Assembly (NCBI GenBank): GCA_900557695.1 | Contig: USTP01000004.1 | Span: 1-25,096, forward strand | Source: an uncultured Thermoanaerobacterales bacterium | GTDB lineage: Bacteria; Bacillota; Clostridia; Christensenellales; UBA1242 | DNA: 25,096 nt | Reading direction: 5' to 3' | Part shown: piece by piece, positions 16,501 to 23,346 of the stretch | Numbering within the stretch: position 1 is the first letter of the stretch | How the letters are laid out: every line of letters begins with the position of its first letter | Notes under the pieces: generated by a model | What the model saw: only the letters and a program-made list of their open reading frames with translations | Database searches by the model: none | What the model was told of the DNA's origin: nothing | Position numbers and translations under genes: made by a program

Positions 16501-19260
16501 CACTTTAACTAAGTCTTGCAAAATAAGTTTTGAATAACTTTCACATAAAGTCACATTCAAACGCACATAACTATAACCGCTTTGAAGTGGTAGCGAATAA
16601 CTATAGATTGGTCCATCAATATTAACAACTTGCCCCCCTTCAAACTCTTCATAAGTTGAAGTGGCTGTGTTTGCATAAATTACAGATATGCCAGTTATAA
16701 CATAATATGAATTTTTAACCTGAATTCTTGCTGTTCCTCCACTTAACGAAACAGTAAATTTATCATAGTTGTTTGAGCCAGAAGAATAGCCCATATAACT
16801 TGTGCTTATGCTTCCATAATATGCATTTCGCAAAGTGAAATTAAGTGTGATATTTGTGGCTAAATTTGATGATAAAACTAGCCCCCCATCATATCCAGCC
16901 CCCGCATAGTCTACATCTCTTACCGCTTCGGTAGAAGATCCAATATATGTAACCGCCTTGCCGTCTAGCTCACCAGCAGCCCTAACATTATTTGCCCAGT
17001 CTATGTCTGCAATTATTTTACTTTCGGTATAATAAGCCATGGTAGACTCTACACCTTCATTGTTAGTTGTTTTTGCATCTATAGTTGCAACATACGAGTC
17101 TTTAAACGCCATGGTTACCATATAGTAGAAATCTGGGTTGTTAACATTGCTTGGAAGCGAAGCAGAACTATTTGATGTATAAAGCCTAATTATTCCAATA
17201 ACAAAGTTTTCTCCAACAATGGTATACAGCCCATCAAAACGGAACCAATAAGTTTCGCTATCAAGAGTTATTGTGTAGCGAAGATTACTTTGGTCATCAA
17301 ACTCTGGAACCAAAGCCTTTTCCTCATCAGTTAAACTACTATAGGTTTTAAAAACACTAGTTCCAAGTTCTCGCAAATTTAAATCAAGCGAGTAGCTTGC
17401 TGTTCCCACACCAGAAGTTGGGTCTACAGTTATGTTTGAAGCCTCTAGGGTTTGATTACCAGCAATTATATTTTTATTAAAACCACTATAGCTACTACTA
17501 TTGCTCGCCGAAAAATTAGGGTTTGACGATTGTGTAAAACCAAAACCGTTAGACACCTCAATTTCTAGCTGTTCAAGAGAAATAGATGTGTTTAAAGGTG
17601 CTATAATATATAAGGTTTGCCCATCTATATTTAGTGACACTTTCTTTAAGTTTTCATCATAATTTAAAGTAATTTTTGTGTTTTGGTGCAGTAGTTTTCC
17701 AGTAAAATCGTAAACATTATATGTTTCATGATTGGTGGTTGTAAAATAGTAACCTATACCCATAAAAACATAAGAACTATATTCCTCTGCAAAATTGAGA
17801 ATTCTAGCAATTTGCCCACTTGAATTAAGAAGATAATAATTAACCCCGTCAAAGCCAATAGCATTACCACTTGTAAATGGTGAAACTCTTTCAAATGAAC
17901 GGCCAGTTAACTTTTCCCCACTTAAACTATATAACATCTTTTGACCAATGCTAGACGACACTATAACAGCTCCACCATAGTTAACTTGGTTTATCTTAAG
18001 CCCACTTGCCGTGTTGATATTACCTTTGTTTTCACCAGAAAAATCAATAATAGTAGAGTTTTCCCCACCACTAGTTAAAAGGGTTGTTCCACTAAAGCCA
18101 ACAATTTTGCCATATGCAACATAGTCATACGAAACTAAGCTATAAATTTTATAGCCTGATTTCGTGTTCTCAATCTTATAGTAATGTATGGTTTGGCTTT
18201 CGCTCGACACTTCCTCTTTGTTTATAACATCACACTCTAAGCAAGCAAAATATCCACCATCAAGATTAGTCGTAACCGCCTTTATAACTTTCCCATTATT
18301 TTCCAGCAAAAACTCAAGACCACTATTTAAGTCATAAACTCTGTATAGCAATTTATAGTTTCTCTTTTGCCCATCAGACAAACTTGCAGTTATATCAAAA
18401 TTGTCATCGTCAGTAACCGACATGGTTTCAATAAGCAATTTATCATTTTCAAGTTTCACGGCTCGTGTATAACTAGACATATAATACTCACTACCCGTAA
18501 TTAAACTTGTTAAATTTCCACCATTTATAACTATTTTTCCATCATTTTGAAAAGTTTTAATTAAAGCAAAGTTTGAAGCAGCATCAAAAATATCTGTTCT
18601 ATCAACATATGAAGCAATAACTAAATTTCCAGCAATATTAACGCCAATGCATTCTTGTCCAAAAGTAACATTAAACACACGAGTTAGCGACACTGCGTCA
18701 ACAATAGTTGCTCCAAGCTCATAAATGTTTTCACCATTTTCAATATAGTGAATTTCATCATAGTTTTGAGTTTTTAAAAGCACAAGATTGTTTTCGATTT
18801 CAATTGACATATTTTCTAGATTTGAAACAATCTCACCAGAAAGTAAACTTATTAGCTTTGTTACCCCATTTTGCTTAATTAAAGCCAAATTGCCCACAAT
18901 GCTCTGAACACTTTCAAAATCACCAATCAATCTTAAATTAACATAAGAATTGTCCTTTATAGAATAAATGCCATAAATAAGAGTGTTTGTTTTGGTTACC
19001 ACATATGAGTCGGTATAAAAAACAATATCGCCCATAAGCTCATTATCAAACTTGGTAATATCAATTTGAGTGAACGAAGGAGATTCGCTTATAGCATTAA
19101 CAGCCTCTCCAAAACTTTGCTCTCTTTTAGAAAGTATATTAGAAGAGTTATCTCTAACAATAAAGTAAATTCCTATACCCATGCCAAAAATAATGATAGC
19201 AACAAAAACTATCAATAGTGCAAGTTTAAGCGTTCTCTTTTGTTTTGTAGTAACTAACAT
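10516..19260 (-). CDS. Giant N-terminally anchored surface protein with InlB B-repeat-like modules
   Basis: An uninterrupted 2914-residue protein. A basic N-terminus and one membrane segment (about 13-35) suggest an uncleaved anchor with the rest outside the cell. Residues about 50-570 are repetitive beta-rich sequence of 'YxLxSxSGE' type, resembling WG-like or beta-propeller repeats. An acidic Glu-rich linker lies at about 918-960. About nine InlB/Listeria-Bacteroides repeat-like modules have cores of G-Y-x-F-x-G-W/Y/F type near 993, 1088, 1203, 2006, 2103, 2195, 2323, 2597 and 2692, most ending in 'TLYAxY' or 'TLYAKW'. Residues 1245-1960 are unassigned beta-rich sequence rich in Ser, Thr, Asn and Tyr. 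The C-terminus is acidic (about 2893-2914) and has no LPxTG motif. GGGAG precedes the ATG by six bases. Adhesion or matrix building is the likely role, inferred from the repeat family only. Confidence 0.9.
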   Translation of the reverse strand: MLVTTKQKRTLKLALLIVFVAIIIFGMGIGIYFIVRDNSSNILSKREQSFGEAVNAISESPSFTQIDITKFDNELMGDIVFYTDSYVVTKTNTLIYGIYSIKDNSYVNLRLIGDFESVQSIVGNLALIKQNGVTKLISLLSGEIVSNLENMSIEIENNLVLLKTQNYDEIHYIENGENIYELGATIVDAVSLTRVFNVTFGQECIGVNIAGNLVIASYVDRTDIFDAASNFALIKTFQNDGKIVINGGNLTSLITGSEYYMSSYTRAVKLENDKLLIETMSVTDDDNFDITASLSDGQKRNYKLLYRVYDLNSGLEFLLENNGKVIKAVTTNLDGGYFACLECDVINKEEVSSESQTIHYYKIENTKSGYKIYSLVSYDYVAYGKIVGFSGTTLLTSGGENSTIIDFSGENKGNINTASGLKINQVNYGGAVIVSSSIGQKMLYSLSGEKLTGRSFERVSPFTSGNAIGFDGVNYYLLNSSGQIARILNFAEEYSSYVFMGIGYYFTTTNHETYNVYDFTGKLLHQNTKITLNYDENLKKVSLNIDGQTLYIIAPLNTSISLEQLEIEVSNGFGFTQSSNPNFSASNSSSYSGFNKNIIAGNQTLEASNITVDPTSGVGTASYSLDLNLRELGTSVFKTYSSLTDEEKALVPEFDDQSNLRYTITLDSETYWFRFDGLYTIVGENFVIGIIRLYTSNSSASLPSNVNNPDFYYMVTMAFKDSYVATIDAKTTNNEGVESTMAYYTESKIIADIDWANNVRAAGELDGKAVTYIGSSTEAVRDVDYAGAGYDGGLVLSSNLATNITLNFTLRNAYYGSISTSYMGYSSGSNNYDKFTVSLSGGTARIQVKNSYYVITGISVIYANTATSTYEEFEGGQVVNIDGPIYSYSLPLQSGYSYVRLNVTLCESYSKLILQDLVKVEEEEPEEGAEEGEPALGDGEEENAGEEIVYEEVLVEEVYFFYGYGIDVSIIRNPAYFGFENYFRRESVSTTSRDGYTFRGYVIKDTENKVIDEYGSFIEGSESYFISSSLLPQIATFNLNVSYEPNEYLIYYVSNNRPIADVQTTVTFDQPVGELFTIIGTDYEPAGYDFVGWFNSTEEDALEYTSETIYQVVGNLTLYAKWKPKEYEVTFNANLDTYQNIPVLGFNFNVTDVYFNSAFGDFTVNDAFLEGVTKTVTFGETYGELPNIVGYNSQDELEVYIFVGWSDSATFTEEAGVINRGTMYTSTSRVTATPATTLYAHYTKQVLYANLEILASNQVISEGGRAEDISEASYDGSTPRGAKATFSTIVDMADYEWVSTAITNGVRYTSYILQGEPLTTNIFVAAGYYIISLQIRIYESDGTYETYLLEGKWDPDSQDAYNLDTSSLPSYVTVVTDGFDVRIVLSNTYSGATDGSSVKHAEIVATIDSTKFTNTLSIGLLPGIEGSAGTISGLGLVDQGNGVYIHELITNGTVCEYSVLPMGATSYGSSYRTNDVYLRNITIDDQTIEFSYTYAKDNNRYIHNLTSNYANKVVSYDDTGNRTEVYTVGDVALKIVLYVLQNRYEYSLTITNNDSHNVSLAFDNISSNVSINLTNIGDESSDADGMTFSGNYYENNISQPVALDSLEYAGLKPSEKLIYIVRPNDYFFISAVSVRYNGTLYNFAYPTISDSNDTTLSVSQDFNLVASAELFERMASGAKLYGTGFSIEWIGSTRGLQIVVNDICADIEINVEYMQYRILQVYMANQNDGAFSVAITTGSDTYVGKTLDEISIETGAVVLKGVYKRYINSLSSYSYLIIGLENSIRTLTLNTLVSESSSYKLTTTYLGDVTISSELTKADINLDGENMSARLAVEEALSYIDMESYLGRGGDTYVLDPISGFGVLSNLKAIYHNRAGERVVDSYVENYARVAFVGTSLVFRVYNIVGYTYSSSGLYLVDGGTEVLVEPTSETSGSDSEGGYREFTYQFSDFSKVNYLFKVYQRAIEYTIKYDSADDGQNIATGTTEDSHHVYNVYSNLSTNGFERVGYTFVGYSKTRKTGSNLTESDAEYLSNQVLRENLSSEDGGEVTLYAVFVAKTYNIIYNTNDATEGNGSSPAINQTEGNNSVVFDHDFGVLRHLTRQGYTFIGWFKSKDSGAEQIASGNRLNIALLNTLDVANDTITIYAHYNALTYNVTIVMNDATSGNGSTVASGSVTGYTITYDQSFTLPAITRFGYDFMGYKSVQLTATEAENNTLSYLGYGTNSKNVIDYSVSNSQSGYNLQIDDTSRSITLYATYIAKVFSGYVYLNNETLKTYGNEVDGRFTVTFGSLSESTSFAYTNIYVSVKFDSAFGTLPTVSPVGYNFEGFFSSSSFSLSAPSTENQITSATVLNQQMVNALSYTNSSGQTTSLSTGYNSGNYNFSLYAHYTNMNYTMTYELRNVNRFHLETVSDYLNYNYRETTSSDSYTNNVLSANYGDDIIVDIMPDDGTYVGQITISYVTSLGTTAYINLKFTWVPASRSVSVTINGRSYNSASNNDYITVLGDTAYIAEGVYIKMLPYNTSGADSSNICTDTNRIILGFESVKTNFTVSAIEYTQTYKISLYKHYGSTTVTMGSTTVSYGTTIRNANLTYDYMPAYSFSQWRYNTYLGSVAASSDQIKSNTTLVAIYNAVSRQSVNFYMWNPDTRRYELREETSEAYILYNNGSVANSNFRNGCIVKFPTPSSELWPTGTSFAGYILASNAPSSGYYSWSSGNASSYTVLTSSVKIESELNAYAVYDTTYFNIYGQSTDPEEVIVELPAEDGSEDVVKEKHINISVQVDSNYLLYDIQPNGVVRQYTYQDIYYVVLTQAQYNTYRAYSSSQPPEVALRYALNGDLSDAKRANSYGYFTIMEYDLTKDSEDVNIYVFAITIKTVGGVRYIYDVADGYYHFEYEIREEDFVVEEPEEEPVEDAGEI

Positions 19261-19309
19261 TTCTAACTCCCAAGCTATACGGCAATATTCAGTAAAAGTT
19301 ATAGCCCAA

Positions 19310-19331
19310 TATATATAATAAATTATATATA
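19310..19331. promoter_or_regulatory. Perfect 10-bp AT palindrome in giant-gene promoter region
   Basis: TATATATAAT (19310-19319), two bases, ATTATATATA (19322-19331). It lies about 50 bp before the giant gene's ATG, and TATAAT-like -10 boxes lie in both arms. It could be an operator, a melting element or chance in AT-only DNA. Confidence 0.4.
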
Positions 19332-19398
19332 GTGTAACAAAAGATTAAAAAAAATCCAAACATTTTACAGCTCAATTAGGCATTATTTTATTTATGAA

Positions 19399-19633
19399 TT
19401 ATAAGCGAATAATAAAGAAACAATTAAACAGCAACAATAAGCAGGGTAACAAATAAACCATAAAGCCAAATAAATTTAAACTAGTAAAAATCAAAGGCAA
19501 AAGCAAAGTTATTGTTATAACAACACAAAAAACTGCAAATATTTCGATAAATACACTCAAATTGTGTTTTTTAACATAAAATTTAATAAAATTGCAGTTT
19601 TTTAAGCAACAACTTTAAATTTAGTTTTTGCAT
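19399..19633 (-). pseudogene. Possible frameshifted small two-helix membrane protein
   Basis: On the minus strand an ATG at 19633 opens a short frame (MQKLNLKLLLKKLQFY, then stop). The +1-shifted frame continues with KFYVKKHNLSVF and about 50 hydrophobic residues forming two likely membrane segments, to a TAA at 19399-19401. Removing one T from the TTTT run near 19588-19591 would join them into one 77-residue protein. Nothing like a ribosome binding site precedes the ATG, and the T-rich strand favours hydrophobic translations, so it may not be a gene at all. It lies downstream of the YkvI-like gene on the same strand. Confidence 0.25.
19527..19603. repeat. 12-bp perfect inverted repeat with 53-bp spacer
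   Basis: AAAAAACTGCAA (19527-19538) and TTGCAGTTTTTT (19592-19603) are exact reverse complements. The spacer can form a further small hairpin (AAATA and TATTT arms near 19537-19552). It lies about 60 bp after the YkvI-like gene, and on the minus strand ends in a T-run, so it may act as a long-looped terminator; otherwise it is unexplained. Confidence 0.5.
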
Positions 19634-19663
19634 TCATTCACAAAAAAATTACATATTTATCAA

Positions 19664-20758
19664 TTATATTGCGTTCATCCTTTTAGCGATAATTATTTTA
19701 ATTATCATAAATAGCAAACATAACAACCCTATAAACGGATAAACAAAATCAATTATTTTTGAAAAACCAACAAAACTTAATGTAAAAGAAACACACAAAC
19801 ATGCTAGCGTGGCCCATGGTCTTTTAAGTTTGCTTAACAAAAGTTTTGAAGCACCATATGCTGTAGACAGAAGCGTGGTTACTATTCCAAGCATTACAAC
19901 AAAACTGTAAATAAAACCTATCACACCGCAAACATTGTCTGCAACTTCCACCATCAACATTTCGCCATCCAAATTTCCACCAAACAATAACAAAGACAAA
20001 CTTACTATCCCTAGCGCCACAAACACAAACACCCCTATCAATACAGAAGTAGTAATTTGCTGTTTATTACTTGTAAGTTTATTCGCAATTTCACAGAGCA
20101 AAGGAAAAACAGTAAATATATTCATACCCACATATAAAAGCGGCATATATAAAAGCCCAATGTTAAAAAACCCTACACTAGCAAAATTAAATGTTTTAGC
20201 TATCAGTCTAATACCAAAAACCAGCACCACAAAAACCAGCATACCAATCGATAAAACAAGATTAGCGCTATAAACCCCATCATATACCTTAATTAAGTAA
20301 ATGTAACACGCAAACAGCAATACTATTTTTAATACACAACCAAATATTAAATCCACTTTCCATATTTCAAACATACTATCAATTCCAGCAAACATTGCAC
20401 TGCATATAGATATTTGGCAAACAAACAAAACTATATTAAATAAATTATCTGTTTTAGTATTTTTATTGTCATTTTGAATAGTTGATGCGTTTTTTATGCT
20501 AGTTTCTGCATTTTTGCGTTTTTTATTTTTATGACTAATTTTAACCTTGGCTTCATTTAAGTCTTTTGCCTTGTATAACTTAAAAATTATAAATGAAAAC
20601 AAACCAAACAAGAACCCAGTTGTTAAACAAAACAACAACGAAAGATATCCATGTCTAACAAAAAATGATACTATCTCTTTACCACTGGCAAAACCAACCC
20701 CTACAATTGCACCCACTATGGATAGGCTAATACACAAACTTTTCTTTAACGCCGTCAT
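19664..20758 (-). CDS. YkvI-family membrane protein (APC-like transporter)
   Basis: A 364-residue polytopic membrane protein. The N-terminal segment GAIVGVGFASGKEI (16-29) is the typical first-helix signature of the YkvI family, which resembles amino-acid/cation symporters with an unwound first helix. About ten hydrophobic segments follow. A charged loop of about 40 residues (63-104, Lys/Asn-rich) lies between the second and third helices and is larger than I would expect. Substrate unknown. The ATG chosen at 20756-20758 is the only one before the first helix, but I see no Shine-Dalgarno sequence in front of it; the frame stays open upstream, so a non-ATG start is possible. A terminator separates it from the upstream zinc-ribbon gene, so it is probably its own unit. 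Confidence 0.85.
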   Translation of the reverse strand: MTALKKSLCISLSIVGAIVGVGFASGKEIVSFFVRHGYLSLLFCLTTGFLFGLFSFIIFKLYKAKDLNEAKVKISHKNKKRKNAETSIKNASTIQNDNKNTKTDNLFNIVLFVCQISICSAMFAGIDSMFEIWKVDLIFGCVLKIVLLFACYIYLIKVYDGVYSANLVLSIGMLVFVVLVFGIRLIAKTFNFASVGFFNIGLLYMPLLYVGMNIFTVFPLLCEIANKLTSNKQQITTSVLIGVFVFVALGIVSLSLLLFGGNLDGEMLMVEVADNVCGVIGFIYSFVVMLGIVTTLLSTAYGASKLLLSKLKRPWATLACLCVSFTLSFVGFSKIIDFVYPFIGLLCLLFMIIKIIIAKRMNAI

Positions 20759-20816
20759 ATTTAATTTTATGAGAGCAAATGCTGCTATATGAAGCCAATC
20801 ATTTCTTGATTTTAAA

Positions 20817-20849
20817 ATAAAAAAGAGCCTAAATTTATTGGCCCTTTTA
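20817..20849 (-). terminator. Terminator of the dnaG-rpoD-trmK-zinc-ribbon operon
   Basis: AAAAGAGCC (20821-20829) pairs with GGCCCTTTT (20840-20848, one A-C mismatch) around a 10-base loop. Read on the minus strand, the hairpin is followed by a long T-rich tail. It lies about 75 bp after the zinc-ribbon stop codon. Confidence 0.8.
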
Positions 20850-20923
20850 AATTTTCCTTATCAAAATATTTCATCCTTATATAACAAATTAAATATTTTG
20901 CATGTGAAACATTTTAAAACTAC

Positions 20924-21619
20924 TTAATCTTTAATGTAAATAAATCTTCCACAATTTTCACATTCAATAACTTTTTTCTTTTTAAGATCTGAAAGCTTGC
21001 CAGCTGGTATCTCCATATGGCAACCTCCGCATCTACCCTTGGTTTCAGCAACAAATATTGGAAATAATTTACCATCTGCTTTTGCATTATATTTTGCCAA
21101 AACCGCAGGGTCTACTTTTGCTCTTTGCTTTGCAAGTTCGTTTTTAAGCTTAGCAATTTCTGGATCTAGCCTTTCTTTCTCTTTACCAAAATTAGCTTTA
21201 TAAATATCTAAGTTATGTTTTGCTTTTTTGGCATTGTTCATAAGAGATTCAAACTCTTTATTAGCGCTAGCAATTCTAGATGCTAAAACATTGATATTGT
21301 TTTCCAATGTGTTTGCAGTATTCATAAAATTGTTAACAGTTGCCCTTAATTCTTCCACATTGCCCGAATTCGCCTCATCAACGCTTTTCGACAAGGTTTC
21401 AAGTTTGCCTACAAACTCATTATAGAGTTTGATAGCTTTTTGATATTGCTCAGTTAAATTTTGGGCAATACCCTCTAATCGAATAAGCTTAGCCTGCCCA
21501 TCTTTCAAGTAGTGTTGCATATCACTGGCATTTTTTCTATTTGAGCTGGAGTTTAACTCATTTTCTAGTTTCCTTAATTTTGAATCAATCTCCTGATATT
21601 TAATTATTTCTTGCATCAT
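20924..21619 (-). CDS. Coiled-coil protein with C-terminal C4 zinc ribbon
   Basis: 231 residues. Residues about 1-170 are a long alpha-helical coiled coil (heptad-like Leu/Ile/Ala with many Glu, Lys and Asn). The C-terminus is a zinc ribbon with CxxC at Cys197/Cys200 and CxxC at Cys220/Cys223, the zf-RING_7 (PF02591) type. These proteins are thought to bind nucleic acid or act as scaffolds, and the exact role is not established. Two ATGs are adjacent. AGGAG lies three bases from the first (21619) and six from the second (21616), so translation more likely begins at the second. It starts eight bases after trmK ends and is the last gene of the operon. In related Clostridia a NIF3-like gene often sits between trmK and this gene; it is absent here. 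Confidence 0.9.
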   Translation of the reverse strand: MMQEIIKYQEIDSKLRKLENELNSSSNRKNASDMQHYLKDGQAKLIRLEGIAQNLTEQYQKAIKLYNEFVGKLETLSKSVDEANSGNVEELRATVNNFMNTANTLENNINVLASRIASANKEFESLMNNAKKAKHNLDIYKANFGKEKERLDPEIAKLKNELAKQRAKVDPAVLAKYNAKADGKLFPIFVAETKGRCGGCHMEIPAGKLSDLKKKKVIECENCGRFIYIKD

Positions 21620-21627
21620 ATACTCCT

Positions 21628-22293
21628 TTAATTTTTAGCCTCAGCCAAAACTTCCTTCGCCATATTGATTTTTTCTTTTATTATTTTTGAATTGCTTTTT
21701 TCATATATGACTTCATTGTTATTTATATATTCACTTAAATACTCAATAAAATCATTACCCTTAAGGTCAAGGTTAGTCAAACCAAATTCTATTTGCTTTT
21801 TACTAAGATTTTGTTTATTAGTTGAAAATCTAGCTACTATTGTATTATAAAACTTTTTTCTATCTTTTACAATAAAATCTTTTAGAATTTCATAATTATG
21901 CTTTATTAAATATTCTCTAAGATTTATCGTATTTTGCATTGGCTGAAAGATAAACTTATCAAATGTTATGTCTGTGTTTTCCTCTAGTATTTTAATAATT
22001 TCATTTCCGCCCATACCCGCAATAACAACGATTTGAGCCTCGCCCTTATTTAAAATTTTTAAACCATCCCCAACTTTTAAGAAAATTTTATCCAAAAATC
22101 CGTATTTTTTAGCAAGATTTGCAGTTTTTTCAAGGCTAGCCTTGCTAATGTCTGTTGCTATAACTGCTTTTGCCCTGTTTTCTTCAATCAAAACTTTTGT
22201 TAAGTATCCATGGTCGGCGCCAATATCTGCAACTATTTTATCTTTATCGTTTATCAGCGTGGCTATCGCTCTAATTCGTTTTAAATTACGCAT
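21628..22293 (-). CDS. trmK: tRNA (adenine(22)-N1)-methyltransferase TrmK
   Basis: A 221-residue SAM-dependent class I methyltransferase that makes m1A22 in the D-loop of tRNA, an enzyme typical of Gram-positive bacteria and mollicutes. The SAM motif VADIGADHGYL is at 21-31, followed by acidic Asp48 at the end of strand 2 (IATDIS), GDGL at 75-78, IAGMGG at 91-96 and QPMQN at 117-121, all family hallmarks. The C-terminal third (about 155-221) is a helical, Lys/Glu/Asn-rich extension as in Bacillus TrmK. It begins three bases after the rpoD stop, using GGAAG inside the end of rpoD as its ribosome binding site, so it is translationally close-coupled to rpoD. Confidence 0.95.
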   Translation of the reverse strand: MRNLKRIRAIATLINDKDKIVADIGADHGYLTKVLIEENRAKAVIATDISKASLEKTANLAKKYGFLDKIFLKVGDGLKILNKGEAQIVVIAGMGGNEIIKILEENTDITFDKFIFQPMQNTINLREYLIKHNYEILKDFIVKDRKKFYNTIVARFSTNKQNLSKKQIEFGLTNLDLKGNDFIEYLSEYINNNEVIYEKSNSKIIKEKINMAKEVLAEAKN

Positions 22294-22296
22294 TTA

Positions 22297-23343
22297 TTAG
22301 TCTTCCAAAAAGTCTTTTAATCTTTTGCTTCTTGAAGGATGCCTTAATTTTTTAAGAGCCTTTGCTTCAATCTGCCTAATACGCTCTCTTGTTACATTAA
22401 ACTCACGACCAACTTCTTCGAGCGTTCTTGGATGACCATCATCAACACCATATCTTAGCATTATAACTTTTTGTTCACGAGGAGTTAAGGTGTTTAAAAC
22501 ATCAAGAAGTTGCTCTTTAAGCATTAGATTAGTTGCCGACTCTGCAGGGTTTGCCGCCGTTTCGTCTTGCAAGAATGTTCCAAGATTGCTGTCTTCTTCT
22601 TCGCCAACTGGCGTATCAAGTGATATTGTTTCTTGAGCAATTTTTTGAATATCGCGCACTTTTTCCTCGGAAATACCCATCTCTTTTGCGATTTCTTCGG
22701 TTGTAGGCTCTCTACCAAGAGTTTGAAGAAGGTTTCTTGCAACTCTAACTTGTTTGTTTATAGTTTCAACCATATGAACAGGAATTCTTATGGTTCTAGC
22801 CTGGTCTGCAATTGCACGAGTTATAGATTGGCGAATCCACCATGTTGCATAAGTTGAAAATCTAAAGCCCTTTGTGTAATCAAACTTTTCAACCGCTTTC
22901 ATAAGCCCAAAGTTACCTTCCTGAATTAAGTCAAGAAACAAAAGCCCACGCCCCACATATCTTTTTGCAATAGAAACAACAAGCCTTAAGTTTGCTTCCG
23001 ACAATCTACGCTTAGCAGATTCGTCACCATTCATCATCCTAACGGCTAGCTCAACCTCTTCTTCACTAGTAAGCAAAGGAACCTTGCCTATATCTTTTAA
23101 ATACATTTTAACAGGATCGTCAATACTAGCCCTGTTCATCAGTTCCTCAATTTCATTATCGTCTTGAACCACAGTATTTTCGATAAGTTTAACGCCACTT
23201 TCTTTAATGCGTGCCAAAACTTCATCAATTTCATCAGCATTAAGTTTTGCAAACCTTTCTGAAACATCTTCAATATTGATACTTCCAGTGCGTCTACCAA
23301 TTTCAATAACTTTATTTATTTCTGCTTCAACTTTAGCTTTCAT
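22297..23343 (-). CDS. rpoD: RNA polymerase housekeeping sigma factor (SigA/RpoD)
   Basis: A 348-residue group 1 sigma-70 factor that directs RNA polymerase to -35/-10 promoters. Region 1.2 starts near residue 75 (DDPVKMYLKDIG). Region 2 (about 111-180) carries the -10 recognition and melting helix GFRFSTYATWWIRQSITRAI, with the two Trp. Region 3 is at about 190-265. Region 4 (about 275-345) ends with the -35 helix-turn-helix (RTLEEVGREFNVTRERIRQ) and 'LRHPSRSKRLKDFL'. Region 1.1 is short (about 70 residues), as in many Clostridia. The start lies four bases after the dnaG stop, with AAGGTGG inside the end of dnaG as ribosome binding site. Promoters seen elsewhere in the window (TTGACA-17-TATAAT type) fit this factor. 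Confidence 0.98.
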   Translation of the reverse strand: MKAKVEAEINKVIEIGRRTGSINIEDVSERFAKLNADEIDEVLARIKESGVKLIENTVVQDDNEIEELMNRASIDDPVKMYLKDIGKVPLLTSEEEVELAVRMMNGDESAKRRLSEANLRLVVSIAKRYVGRGLLFLDLIQEGNFGLMKAVEKFDYTKGFRFSTYATWWIRQSITRAIADQARTIRIPVHMVETINKQVRVARNLLQTLGREPTTEEIAKEMGISEEKVRDIQKIAQETISLDTPVGEEEDSNLGTFLQDETAANPAESATNLMLKEQLLDVLNTLTPREQKVIMLRYGVDDGHPRTLEEVGREFNVTRERIRQIEAKALKKLRHPSRSKRLKDFLED

Positions 23344-23346
23344 GGT

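Larger units (their letters stand above)
19261..19663. other. AT-rich 403-bp region upstream of the giant gene
   Basis: No confident gene. It contains an AT-only perfect palindrome (19310-19331), a possible frameshifted small membrane protein (19399-19633, minus) and a 12-bp inverted repeat spaced by 53 bp (19527-19603), each listed separately. The giant gene's promoter must be in its left part; on the minus strand TTGTTA-17-TATATA around 19313-19341 is the best match but is weak. Confidence 0.6.

Noticed and set aside
19935..20273. 112-codon plus-strand frame inside the YkvI-like gene
   Set aside because: It is the antisense shadow of transmembrane codons, with low-complexity Thr/Pro/Ile content.
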